Made by a program: the position numbers and the translations under genes
NCBI GenBank assembly: GCA_965662735.1
Contig: CBFIIU010000001.1
Location: forward strand, 124,001 to 188,000
Length of the DNA stretch: 64,000 nt
Direction of reading: 5' to 3'
Origin: JAYODZ01 sp965662735
Lineage (GTDB): Bacteria > Pseudomonadota > Alphaproteobacteria > RS24
The notes under the pieces: generated by a model
The model's input: the letters and a program-made list of their open reading frames with translations, nothing else
Database searches by the model: none
What the model was told of the DNA's origin: nothing
Shown: positions 25,940 to 34,819 of the stretch, piece by piece
Layout of the letters: each line of letters starts with the position of its first letter
How positions within the stretch are numbered: position 1 is the stretch's first letter

Positions 25940-27595
25940 ATGGCATCCTATCAATATGTTTATGTAATGGATCGGCTTTCGAAAACCTATGCGGGTGGAA
26001 AGCAGGTTTTGAAGGATGTGCGTTTGTCCTTTTTCCCCGGCGTTAAAATCGGCGTTGTCGGGGTAAACGGCTCGGGTAAATCTACTTTGTTGAAAATAAT
26101 GGCGGGGCTGGATACTGAATATCAGGGCGAAGCCTGGGCAGCCGAAGGCGCCAAGGTGGGCTATCTCCCGCAAGAGCCGCATCTCAATCCGGATAAGGAC
26201 GTCCGGGGCAATGTGATGGAAGGGGTGGCTGCGCAGTTGGCCCTCGTCGAGCGCTATAATGAATTGGCGATGAATTATTCCGACGAAACGGCGGATGAAA
26301 TGGCTTCGCTCCAAGATCAAATTGATGCGCAAAACTTGTGGGATCTAGATAGTCAAGTCGAGCAGGCGATGGACGCCTTGCGGTGCCCTCCCGGCGACGC
26401 GGATGTTGGGCCATTATCCGGGGGTGAGAAGCGCCGCGTCGCGCTGTGTCGGCTTTTGCTTGAGAAGCCCGATCTGCTCTTGCTCGACGAGCCGACCAAC
26501 CATTTAGATGCGGAGACAATTGCCTGGCTGCAACATCACCTTATGGAGTATGCGGGGACAGTTGTTTTAGTAACGCATGATCGCTACTTCCTCGATCAGA
26601 TTACCGGATGGATTTTGGAGCTGGATCGCGGCAATGGCTATCCCTATGAAGGAAATTACTCGAGCTGGCTTGAGCAAAAACAAAAACGCCTCATACAAGA
26701 GGCGCGCGAAGATGCCTCGCGTCAGCGCACATTGGCCCGCGAGTTAGACTGGATTCGCTCATCGCCAAAGGCGCGGCAGGCCAAGAGCCAAGCGCGGATT
26801 AACGCCTATGATGATTTGCTTAACCAGTCGGAGCGCGACCAGGAAACCCATGCTCAAATTTCGATCCCTGCCGGCCCGCGTCTTGGCGGCGTGGTCATTG
26901 AAGCGGAGGGGCTGTCGAAGGGCTATGGCGATAAACTGCTCATCGAGGGGCTTAATTTTAAACTTCCCCCAGGGGGCATTGTGGGGGTGATCGGCCCCAA
27001 TGGCGCGGGTAAGACGACCTTGTTCCGAATGTTAACGGGACAGGATACGCCGGATGCAGGGCAGTTGCGTGTCGGCGAAACAGTGGTGATGGGCTATGTC
27101 GATCAGTCGCGCGATAATTTGGACGATGGTAAAACAGTCTGGGAAGAAATTTCAGGTGGGCTAGATATCATCCCCTTGGGCAAACGCGAGATGAATTCGA
27201 GGGCGTATGTCGGGGCCTTTAATTTTCGCGGCGGCGACCAGCAGAAAAAAGTGGGCCTCTTGTCTGGCGGTGAACGCAATCGTGTCCACCTCGCCAAAAT
27301 GCTCAAATCAGGGTCCAATGTGCTGCTGCTTGACGAGCCCACCAATGATCTCGACGTGGAAACCTTGCGAGCTCTAGAAGAAGGGCTTGAGGATTTCGCG
27401 GGCTGTGCCGTAATCATCAGTCACGATCGTTGGTTCCTCGATCGGATTGCAACCCATATTCTGGCTTTCGAAGGTGAGAGCCATGTGGAATGGTTTGAAG
27501 GAAATTACGCGGACTATGAAGCGGACCGGCACCGCCGACTGGGCGCCGCCGCGGAAGTGCCTACGCGGATTAAATATAAGCAGTTCAGTCGATAG
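25940..27595 (+). CDS. ettA: Energy-dependent translational throttle protein EttA
   Basis: A 551-residue ABC-F ATPase with two nucleotide-binding domains and no membrane part. EttA binds the ribosomal E site and gates the first peptide bond according to ATP level. Walker A motifs are GVNGSGKST (about 37-45) and GPNGAGKTT (about 353-361); each domain has LSGGEK/LSGGER and a DEPTNHLD/DEPTNDLD Walker B. The arm and linker (P-site tRNA-interaction motif) lie between. The start MASYQYVYVMDRLSKTY is the family start; the frame is open upstream into the preceding gene. Confidence 0.95.
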   Translation: MASYQYVYVMDRLSKTYAGGKQVLKDVRLSFFPGVKIGVVGVNGSGKSTLLKIMAGLDTEYQGEAWAAEGAKVGYLPQEPHLNPDKDVRGNVMEGVAAQLALVERYNELAMNYSDETADEMASLQDQIDAQNLWDLDSQVEQAMDALRCPPGDADVGPLSGGEKRRVALCRLLLEKPDLLLLDEPTNHLDAETIAWLQHHLMEYAGTVVLVTHDRYFLDQITGWILELDRGNGYPYEGNYSSWLEQKQKRLIQEAREDASRQRTLARELDWIRSSPKARQAKSQARINAYDDLLNQSERDQETHAQISIPAGPRLGGVVIEAEGLSKGYGDKLLIEGLNFKLPPGGIVGVIGPNGAGKTTLFRMLTGQDTPDAGQLRVGETVVMGYVDQSRDNLDDGKTVWEEISGGLDIIPLGKREMNSRAYVGAFNFRGGDQQKKVGLLSGGERNRVHLAKMLKSGSNVLLLDEPTNDLDVETLRALEEGLEDFAGCAVIISHDRWFLDRIATHILAFEGESHVEWFEGNYADYEADRHRRLGAAAEVPTRIKYKQFSR

Positions 27596-27604
27596 GGTGC
27601 TGTC

Positions 27605-27656
27605 TCAGTCTGCTGGTTCTGTCTGCAGCCTCAGTCTGCGGCCTTAGTCTGCTGAA
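27605..27656. repeat. 13-bp tandem repeat, four copies, over the mlaC stop
   Basis: TCAGTCTGCTGGT, TCTGTCTGCAGCC, TCAGTCTGCGGCC and TTAGTCTGCTGAA are contiguous. The last unit begins with the mlaC stop codon (TTA on the plus strand). The repeat fills the gap between the convergent ettA and mlaC. Confidence 0.85.
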
Positions 27657-28282
27657 GTGGGTTGTTTCTCCAAATGCGCAATCAGCGCATCGATTGATTG
27701 ATTGTTGGATTTTAAAATGCCGGTGAAAATGTCGCGTTGTTCTTGCGCCATCCACACACCCAGAATTTGAATATCGAACAATGTAAAGCTTCCGTCTTTC
27801 TCCTCGATAATCCACCAGGTCATATCAAGGGGAGGGCGCTCGCTGGCAAAAATGATTTTGCTCGCCACTAAATGATTGCGTCCCTTCTTCTGCTCACCTT
27901 GCGTTTCAACACGTTCATTGGTGTAGCTGGCGAGACGATTGGCGTAAATTTTAACCAAATTATTGCGCAGAGCTTTTTCAAATCGCGCCAGCTCTTCATC
28001 ACTAACCGAGCGAGCCACAGGGCCAAGCGTGAAGCGGGCAATCCGCCGCATATTGGTCGTGCGATCGATGAGGTCGCCAAATGCTTCCTCTCGTCCGGCA
28101 GCAGTCTGATGTGTACGCAAGATGGTTAGGGCGTCTTGCGTAATTTTTGTGACATAATTCTCAGCGGAGGGGGCATCGTCCGCCGCGCTTGGGAGGATAG
28201 TGGCCCAGGCGATGCCGATCGTGAGCAGAATAGCTGAAAAGCCTTTGAAGAGGGAAGGGGAGACGGATGATGTCATGATCAT
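27644..28282 (-). CDS. mlaC: MlaC-type periplasmic phospholipid-binding protein
   Basis: A 212-residue protein of the Tgt2/MlaC family, which ferries phospholipids across the periplasm between the outer-membrane MlaA complex and the inner-membrane MlaFEDB ABC transporter. An N-terminal signal peptide (hydrophobic segment GFSAILLTIGIAWATILPSAA) is followed by the MlaC domain with RRIARFTLGPVARSVSDEEL and WWIIEEKDGSFTLFDIQILGV. The start at 28282 (MIM) is after the mlaA stop; the frame is open further upstream. mlaA is directly upstream; the MlaFED genes are not in the window. Confidence 0.85.
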   Translation of the reverse strand: MIMTSSVSPSLFKGFSAILLTIGIAWATILPSAADDAPSAENYVTKITQDALTILRTHQTAAGREEAFGDLIDRTTNMRRIARFTLGPVARSVSDEELARFEKALRNNLVKIYANRLASYTNERVETQGEQKKGRNHLVASKIIFASERPPLDMTWWIIEEKDGSFTLFDIQILGVWMAQEQRDIFTGILKSNNQSIDALIAHLEKQPTSAD

Positions 28283-28295
28283 GGTTTTGCTTCCG

Positions 28296-29012
28296 TTAGT
28301 CGCCGAGGTCAATAACATCGGGGAGTGTATCAATAGATGTTTCGCCATCTAAAATTTCAAATTCTCGATTTTGCCAGTAGAAACTGCGCATGCTGGCGTA
28401 AAGATCGGTTGAGCTGGCTGTAAGATCGTCGAGCGGCTCGACTAAATCGGCCCTGATCTGCAGGAGGTTTAGCCCGATGACAGGGTTGCGATCGCGGGGC
28501 TCTTGCAGATGGCTGACGGGCGACATGAACTGATCGGCAGCCCGCCCCAAAAGGTGACGCGGCGAGCTCGGGCCGAGCAAGGGAATAAACAAATAGGGCC
28601 CGCTCGGCATGCCGGCGCGCGCGAAAGTCTGTGCCGTATCTTCATAAATGGGCGTTAGTCCAAAACGTTCGGCGACATCAAACATCCCCGCGATCCCGAG
28701 CGTGGTGTTGATCAAAAAGCGGGCCGTAATGGTGAGGGTCTGTTGCGCCTTACCTTGAAGCGCCGCATTAATGCCCGATGCTGGAAGGCTGAGATTTGCG
28801 AAAATATTTCGGATACGCGTCTCCATAAAATCGGGCGTGACGGTGCGATAGGCAATCGCCGCTGGACGCATTGCAAAACGATCAAGGGTTTGATGAATAG
28901 CAAATGAGACGCGATTGATCCGCTCAAAGGGATCCGCAATGGGATCAGCCGAGACGGTTTTGGAAATGCACATAACAGCCAGGAAGCAGGCACAAAAGCG
29001 AAGTGGGCTCAT
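28296..29012 (-). CDS. mlaA: MlaA (VacJ) outer-membrane lipid-asymmetry protein
   Basis: A 238-residue protein of the VacJ family that removes mislocalised phospholipid from the outer leaflet of the outer membrane. The mature part opens with ADPFERINRVSFAIHQTLDRF, the family signature, and continues with LPASGINAALQGK and TTLGIAGMFDVAERFGL. The signal region (SPLRFCACFLAVMC) contains a cysteine, but a Met at -1 is a poor lipobox, so cleavage may instead be after VSA. I chose ATG 29012 because it gives a normal signal peptide. Operon with mlaC, 13 bp apart. Confidence 0.88.
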   Translation of the reverse strand: MSPLRFCACFLAVMCISKTVSADPIADPFERINRVSFAIHQTLDRFAMRPAAIAYRTVTPDFMETRIRNIFANLSLPASGINAALQGKAQQTLTITARFLINTTLGIAGMFDVAERFGLTPIYEDTAQTFARAGMPSGPYLFIPLLGPSSPRHLLGRAADQFMSPVSHLQEPRDRNPVIGLNLLQIRADLVEPLDDLTASSTDLYASMRSFYWQNREFEILDGETSIDTLPDVIDLGD

Positions 29013-29159
29013 ACGGTGTTCTCTATAAGCGATAGGAAGCAAAATCTGTAAGGTCGTCTTTAACATAATTATCATATCTAGAGCGATTTGGTGCGGCAAC
29101 AAATCAAGGATTAAGAGCATAAAGTCGCACGGATGCGTTTTAGGCCTTGATCTATTTTA

Positions 29160-29181
29160 GATATAAAGATATCTTTATATC
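29160..29181 (+). promoter_or_regulatory. Perfect 22-bp palindrome, operator of the methionine operon
   Basis: A fully symmetric inverted repeat, half-site GATATAAAGAT, ends 16 bp before the ArsR-methyltransferase start. It overlaps a plausible promoter (TTGATC at 29147-29152, TATCTT at 29170-29175, 17-bp spacing). ArsR-family regulators bind such AT-rich palindromes, so autoregulation of the sahR-like gene and control of metF-metH is the natural reading. Confidence 0.8.
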
Positions 29182-29197
29182 TATAGATGAGGGACCT

Positions 29198-30148
29198 ATG
29201 ACAAATTTGCTACCATCTTTACGCGCTGCCGGAGAGCCAACACGGCTCAGAATTTTGGCTATTTTGGCGCATGGCGCGTTAACGGTGACGGAATTGACCC
29301 ATGTTTTGCGTCAGTCTCAGCCCCGCATATCGCGGCATCTGAAATTGCTTGCGGATACTGGGCTCGTGGAGCGATTCCCGGAAGCGAGCTGGATTTTCTA
29401 CCGGTTAAATCGCTCGGGCATGCAAGGCGATTTGGTGAACCTTATTCTCTCTCATATTTCGTCGGATGAACACAGTGTCGAGGGCGATCTCAGCCGACTG
29501 GATTTGGTGCGGTCTGAGCGACGCAAACGCGCTGACCACTATTTCAGCGCCAATGCCGCACATTGGGACCAGGTGCAGGCGCTCTATATCCCCGAAACCG
29601 AAGTCGAAGCGCATATGTCAACCTTCCTGCCGTCCCGCGTCGATCGATTGGTTGATCTTGGAACGGGCATTGGTCGGATGCTCGAGGTGTTTGGGCCGAC
29701 GGCACGCGAAGCCATTGGCTTCGATCTCAACCCTGAAATGTTGACCTTAGCGCGCACCAAACTCGCGCGCGATGGTCTTACGCATTGCGATGTGCGGCAA
29801 AGCGATATTACCAACCTCCCGCTGGATAGTGAGTGTGCGGATTTGTGTATTTTGCACCAAGTGCTGCATTTTCTGGATGATCCCGAGATGGCGATCGGGG
29901 AAGCGGCGCGGGTTTTGCGGGTTTCTGGCAGATTATTAATTGCCGATTTTGCGCCGCATGAGCTTGAAAATCTGCGCCACGAGCATGCGCATCGTCGGCT
30001 GGGGTTCTCTGAGGGTGAAGTATCAGATTGGTTAAAGCGATCAGGTCTGACCCTGACCGAGGTCGCTCACCTATCGGCGAGCGGTGAGCATTTGCCTTCT
30101 CTCACTGTGACCTTATGGGTTGCCGATAAAACAGATGTGACGAGCTGA
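29198..30148 (+). CDS. ArsR-family regulator fused to a methyltransferase domain, SahR-like
   Basis: A 316-residue fusion. Residues about 5-85 form an ArsR winged helix (AAGEPTRLRILAILAHGALTVTELTHVLRQSQPRISRHLKLL) without the metal-binding cysteines of arsenic sensors. Residues about 125-310 are a class I SAM methyltransferase fold with VDLGTGIGRMLEVFG and AARVLRVSGRLLIADF. This architecture ahead of metF and metH fits SahR, the S-adenosylhomocysteine-responsive repressor known from comparative genomics. The ATG at 29198 has GATGAGGG upstream. metF follows after four bases. Confidence 0.85.
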   Translation: MTNLLPSLRAAGEPTRLRILAILAHGALTVTELTHVLRQSQPRISRHLKLLADTGLVERFPEASWIFYRLNRSGMQGDLVNLILSHISSDEHSVEGDLSRLDLVRSERRKRADHYFSANAAHWDQVQALYIPETEVEAHMSTFLPSRVDRLVDLGTGIGRMLEVFGPTAREAIGFDLNPEMLTLARTKLARDGLTHCDVRQSDITNLPLDSECADLCILHQVLHFLDDPEMAIGEAARVLRVSGRLLIADFAPHELENLRHEHAHRRLGFSEGEVSDWLKRSGLTLTEVAHLSASGEHLPSLTVTLWVADKTDVTS

Positions 30149-30152
30149 GACG

Positions 30153-30989
30153 ATGACGGGTTTTTCATTTGAGTTTTTTCCGCCGAAAACGGAAGTGGCC
30201 GAACAGGCCTTGTGGCAGGTCATTACCGATCTAAGCGATCTGCGCCCCGAATTTGTGTCGGTCACCTATGGAGCCGGGGGGTCGACGCGCGCCCGTACGC
30301 ACGCAAGTGTAAAGCGACTGGTCAATGAGACACCCTTGGAGCCGGCCGCGCATCTCACTTGTGTGGGGGCGAGCCGCGAGGAGATTGATCAAATTATCGA
30401 CGAATATGCAGCGGCAGGTGTTCGTCATGTTGTGGCCTTGCGGGGTGATATGCCGGATATGGGCGCCTATTCACCGCACCCAAAGGGCTATCTTAAAACT
30501 GCTGATTTGGTGGCGAGATTATGCGCCCGCGGTTTTGAGGTTTCGGTGAGCGCTTATCCTGAAACCCATCCAGAGTCTGTTTCGTTTGATCACGATCTCA
30601 ATCTCTTGCGCGAGAAATGGGAGGCGGGCGCCAAGCAAGCCATTACCCAATTTGCATTTGATACGCAGGCCTATCAGCGCTTGCGCGATGCCGCCGTGGC
30701 CGCCGGCATTATGATCGATATCCTTCCGGGGATCATGCCCACCACAAATTTCAAAGGGGCGCGTCAGATGGCTGAAAAATGTGGCGCGCATGTGCCCGCA
30801 GATCTGATTGCTCGGTTTGAGGGGCTTGAGGACGATCTTGCGGCACGTCGCGAAGTGGCGATTGAGTTTGCGATTGCCCAATGCGAACAACTGAGAGCGA
30901 ACGGCTTTGCGCGCTTGCATTTTTATACATTGAACCAATCGGCCTTCACCCGTGCCGTCTGTTCAGAGCTGACCCTGGATGCCGCGTGA
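30153..30989 (+). CDS. metF: 5,10-methylenetetrahydrofolate reductase
   Basis: A 278-residue FAD enzyme reducing methylene-THF to methyl-THF, the methyl donor for MetH. The N-terminal SFEFFPPKTEVAE, the YGAGGSTRARTH strand and the PGIMPTTNFKGA segment are family signatures, and the catalytic glutamate is in FEFFPP. It is four bases after the regulator and its TGA overlaps the metH ATG (TGATG), so the three genes form one operon. Slightly shorter than E. coli MetF, as usual in this lineage. Confidence 0.95.
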   Translation: MTGFSFEFFPPKTEVAEQALWQVITDLSDLRPEFVSVTYGAGGSTRARTHASVKRLVNETPLEPAAHLTCVGASREEIDQIIDEYAAAGVRHVVALRGDMPDMGAYSPHPKGYLKTADLVARLCARGFEVSVSAYPETHPESVSFDHDLNLLREKWEAGAKQAITQFAFDTQAYQRLRDAAVAAGIMIDILPGIMPTTNFKGARQMAEKCGAHVPADLIARFEGLEDDLAARREVAIEFAIAQCEQLRANGFARLHFYTLNQSAFTRAVCSELTLDAA

Positions 30990-33900
30990 TGTGGACACGA
31001 CAAAGCCGAATTGACCATCTGCCCCAAATTGCTCAACAGCGTATTTTGCTATTGGACGGGGCAATGGGCACCATGATCCAAAAATATAAGTTTGAGGAAT
31101 CGGCGTTCAGGGGAGAGCGATTTGCCGACCATGGCTCAGATTTGCTCGGTAATAATGACATTCTAACGCTGACGCAGCCGCAGATTATTTCTGATATCCA
31201 TGATGCTTTTTTCGCAGCCGGTAGCGACATAATTGAAACCAATACATTTTCCTCAACCTCGATCGCGCAGGCTGATTATGCACTGGAGTCGGTCGCCTAT
31301 GAGCTGAATGTCGAAGCGGCGCGGCTGGCGCGTGCGGTGGCGGATCGGTGGGAACAGCAAGACCCCGAGCGACCCCGTTTTGTGGCTGGGGCCATGGGGC
31401 CGACCAATCGAACAGCCTCGATCTCGCCCGACGTGAATGACCCCGGAATGCGCAACGTCAATTATGATGAACTCTATGCTGCTTATGCCGAGGCCGCGCG
31501 CGGGCTGATTGCGGGCGGTGTCGATCTTATTCTCATCGAGACCATTTTTGATACGTTGAATGCGAAGGCCGCCATTCATGCGGTTAAAGATGTGTTCGAT
31601 GCCGATGGTATGACCCTACCCTTGATGATTTCGGGCACGATCACTGATCGCTCGGGCCGCACATTGAGTGGCCAGACGACAGAAGCGTTTTGGAACAGTA
31701 TCCGCCACGCCGAACCCTTTGCGGTTGGCTTAAATTGTGCGCTCGGCGCCTCGGATATGCGCCCCTATGTCGCCGAAATGGCGCGGATTGCCGACACCCA
31801 TATCTGCATCTACCCGAATGCGGGTTTGCCCAATGAATTTGGCGAATATGATGAGACGGCGGAAAAAATGGCCGCCATCATTGATGAATTTGTCGAAGCT
31901 GGATTTTTGAATATTCTCGGTGGGTGCTGCGGCACCACGCCCGATCATATTGCCCGGTTGCACGATATTTCGGTTGGGAAAAAGCCTCGCGCCATTCCTG
32001 ATATCACGCGCCATTTGCGCCTTTCTGGCCTAGAGCCGTTTACGCTGACGAAAGACATTCCTTTCGTGAATATTGGCGAACGCACCAATGTGACCGGATC
32101 CGCCAAATTCCGGCGCCTCATCACAGAGGGGGACTATGACGCGGCTCTCGATATTGCTCGGCAGCAAGTCGAGAATGGCGCGCAGATTGTTGATGTGAAT
32201 ATGGATGAAGGCATGCTCGACAGCGCCGCAGCCATTCAGCGATTTTTGAATCTCGTGGCCACTGAGCCCGACATAGCGCGTGTGCCCATTATGGTCGATA
32301 GCTCGAAGTGGAGTGTGATTGAGACTGGGCTAAAATGTATTCAAGGGAAAGCGATCGTTAATTCGATTTCGTTGAAAGAAGGCGAAGAGAGTTTTTTACA
32401 CCAGGCCCGATTATGTCGCCGGTTTGGGGCGGCAGTCATTGTCATGGCCTTTGATGAACAGGGCCAGGCTGATACCGCCCAGCGTAAAATGGAGATCTGT
32501 GATCGGTCTTATCGTTTGCTCACCGAAAAAATTGGCTTTCCACCTGAAGATATTATTTTTGATCCGAATATTTTCGCGGTCGCGACAGGGATTGAAGAAC
32601 ACAATAATTATGCGGTGGATTTCATCACCGCGGTGCAACATATCCGAACGGCCCTTCCGCATGCGCATGTCTCGGGCGGTGTGTCGAATATTTCCTTTTC
32701 CTTCCGCGGCAATGACCCGGTTCGCGAGGCGATGCATGCTGTGTTTTTATATCATGCCATCGGTGCCGGCATGGATATGGGCATTGTCAATGCCGGCCAA
32801 TTAGCGATTTACGAAGATATCGAAACTGATTTACGCGAGGCGGTTGAGGATGTGTTGCTGAACCGGCACGCCGATGCAACCGAGCGTTTGCTGGAAATTG
32901 CCGATCAGTTTCGCGGTCAAGAACGCCAAAGCGGCGCGCAAAGTCAGGCCTGGCGAGATTTGCCGGTCGCCGAGCGCTTGCGTCATGCATTGGTTAATGG
33001 CGTTGCTGATTATATTGAAGAAGATGCCGAGGAAGCGCGCCAAGAATTGGGTCGTCCGCTATTTGTGATTGAGGGGCCGCTCATGGACGGGATGAACCAT
33101 GTGGGCGATTTATTTGGGGCGGGCAAAATGTTTTTGCCACAGGTTGTCAAATCGGCGCGGGTGATGAAGCGGGCTGTCGCCTATCTGGAACCCTTTATGG
33201 ACTCGGAGCGAGAAGCGGGCGAGAAAGCCCGCTCTGCGGGCAAGGTGCTGATGGCGACGGTTAAGGGCGATGTTCACGATATTGGCAAAAATATTGTCGG
33301 TGTTGTGTTGCAGTGTAACGGGTATGAGGTCATTGATCTGGGCGTCATGGTGCCGGCCGCGACGATTATCGAACGGGCCCAAGCGGAGAAGGTCGATATG
33401 ATCGGTCTGTCGGGGCTGATTACGCCCAGTCTTGATGAAATGTGCCATGTTGCCTCTGAGATGCAGCGTGTCGGGATGGATATTCCGCTTCTCATTGGCG
33501 GGGCAACGACATCCAAAGTGCATACGGCGGTTAAGATCAACCCGTGTTATCAGCGGGGGCAGGCAGTGTATGTGACAGATGCCAGTCGTGCCGTTGGTGT
33601 TGCCAGTAATTTGCTCTCCGATGAAATCGGGCCTCGCTACCGCGAAGAAATTCGGCAGGATTATGAGGCCATGGCGGCCGAGCATGCCATCAGCCAAGAT
33701 GAACGAAAACGATTATCTCTCGACCAAGCGCGAGCCAATGCGGTGCAGCTCGACTTTGATACGCATCCTCCTTTGAAGCCGAGCTTTCTCGGCCTTAAAA
33801 CAATTGAGACAGTCGATCTCGCCATCTTGCGCGACTATATTGACTGGACACCTTTTTTCCAAAGCTGGGATTTGCATGGAACTTATCCCGCCATTTTGAC

Positions 33901-34693
33901 AGATAATGTTGTGGGGGAGGCCGCGCGAACCCTGTTTGAAGATGCGCAGGCCATGCTTGACCAAATGATCAGTGAAAAATGGATATCGGCCCGCGCGGTC
34001 ATCGGCTTCTGGCCTGCCAATGCGGATGGTGATGATATCATTATTTACACAGACGATACGCGGGCATGTGAAAAAACGCGCCTCCACAGTCTGCGTCAAC
34101 AAATGGACCGCAAAGGGCGCGCCCGCGCTAATTATGCTCTGGCCGACTTTATCGCTCCGGTGGGCAGCGGGGTTGCGGACTATATTGGCGGCTTCGCCGT
34201 GACGGCGGGGCATGGCGAAGATCAAGTCGCTCAAAAATTTGAGGCTGCAGGCGATGATTACAGCGCCATTATGTCGAAAGCCTTGGCGGATCGCTTGGCG
34301 GAGGCTTTGGCGGAATATATGCATGCTCAGGTTCGCCGAGTTTACTGGGGCTATGCGGCCGATGAGACCTTGGATAATGATGCCCTGATCGCAGAGGCCT
34401 ATGACGGCATTCGGCCCGCTCCCGGTTATCCCGCTCAACCCGACCATACTGAAAAACAAATATTGTTTGATCTGCTCGAAGCCGAAGAACGGGCCGGGAT
34501 TTCCCTCACCGAAAGCTATGCAATGTGGCCTGGGGCCGCGATCTCTGGGTTATATTTCAGTCATCCTGAGGCCGTTTATTTTGGCGTTGGCAAAATTGAT
34601 CGTGATCAGGTGGAGGATTATGCGCGGCGCAAAGGAATGTCTGTGGCCGAGACCGAGCGATGGTTGGCGCCTATTTTGAACTACCGCCCCTAA
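30989..34693 (+). CDS. metH: Cobalamin-dependent methionine synthase
   Basis: A full-length 1234-residue MetH with all four modules: homocysteine-binding (LLLDGAMGTMIQ near 22; zinc cysteines in GLNCALGA and GGCCGTTPDHI), pterin-binding (FVNIGERTNVTGSAKFRRL near 355), cobalamin-binding (GDVHDIGKNIVG near 758, with the axial His) and the C-terminal SAM activation domain (ESYAMWPGAAISG, near 1175). It transfers the methyl group of methyl-THF to homocysteine through B12. Requirement for a flavodoxin-type reductant is a family trait. Start overlaps the metF stop. Confidence 0.97.
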   Translation: MWTRQSRIDHLPQIAQQRILLLDGAMGTMIQKYKFEESAFRGERFADHGSDLLGNNDILTLTQPQIISDIHDAFFAAGSDIIETNTFSSTSIAQADYALESVAYELNVEAARLARAVADRWEQQDPERPRFVAGAMGPTNRTASISPDVNDPGMRNVNYDELYAAYAEAARGLIAGGVDLILIETIFDTLNAKAAIHAVKDVFDADGMTLPLMISGTITDRSGRTLSGQTTEAFWNSIRHAEPFAVGLNCALGASDMRPYVAEMARIADTHICIYPNAGLPNEFGEYDETAEKMAAIIDEFVEAGFLNILGGCCGTTPDHIARLHDISVGKKPRAIPDITRHLRLSGLEPFTLTKDIPFVNIGERTNVTGSAKFRRLITEGDYDAALDIARQQVENGAQIVDVNMDEGMLDSAAAIQRFLNLVATEPDIARVPIMVDSSKWSVIETGLKCIQGKAIVNSISLKEGEESFLHQARLCRRFGAAVIVMAFDEQGQADTAQRKMEICDRSYRLLTEKIGFPPEDIIFDPNIFAVATGIEEHNNYAVDFITAVQHIRTALPHAHVSGGVSNISFSFRGNDPVREAMHAVFLYHAIGAGMDMGIVNAGQLAIYEDIETDLREAVEDVLLNRHADATERLLEIADQFRGQERQSGAQSQAWRDLPVAERLRHALVNGVADYIEEDAEEARQELGRPLFVIEGPLMDGMNHVGDLFGAGKMFLPQVVKSARVMKRAVAYLEPFMDSEREAGEKARSAGKVLMATVKGDVHDIGKNIVGVVLQCNGYEVIDLGVMVPAATIIERAQAEKVDMIGLSGLITPSLDEMCHVASEMQRVGMDIPLLIGGATTSKVHTAVKINPCYQRGQAVYVTDASRAVGVASNLLSDEIGPRYREEIRQDYEAMAAEHAISQDERKRLSLDQARANAVQLDFDTHPPLKPSFLGLKTIETVDLAILRDYIDWTPFFQSWDLHGTYPAILTDNVVGEAARTLFEDAQAMLDQMISEKWISARAVIGFWPANADGDDIIIYTDDTRACEKTRLHSLRQQMDRKGRARANYALADFIAPVGSGVADYIGGFAVTAGHGEDQVAQKFEAAGDDYSAIMSKALADRLAEALAEYMHAQVRRVYWGYAADETLDNDALIAEAYDGIRPAPGYPAQPDHTEKQILFDLLEAEERAGISLTESYAMWPGAAISGLYFSHPEAVYFGVGKIDRDQVEDYARRKGMSVAETERWLAPILNYRP

Positions 34694-34697
34694 GGCA

Positions 34698-34733
34698 CGG
34701 TTCTGCTCGGATAGGCGGCTCTGGTCGAATAGG
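34698..34733. repeat. 18-bp tandem repeat, two copies, after metH
   Basis: CGGTTCTGCTCGGATAGG followed by CGGCTCTGGTCGAATAGG, four mismatches, a few bases past the metH stop. Confidence 0.6.
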
Positions 34734-34819
34734 GTGAGATCTACTATAAGCCTAGCGAGGGCCGATTTTTCTCGTAAGTCGGTAATCCTCACAGATTTTT
34801 TAGTCATCTAGGACGCACC

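Noticed and set aside
29101..29197. A SAM or SAH riboswitch ahead of the methionine operon
   Set aside because: The leader between the likely promoter and the first start codon is too short for a riboswitch; a protein operator explains the site.
33713..34459. A 248-codon minus-strand open frame inside metH
   Set aside because: Antisense to the MetH activation domain, with no protein-like motif; treated as a shadow.
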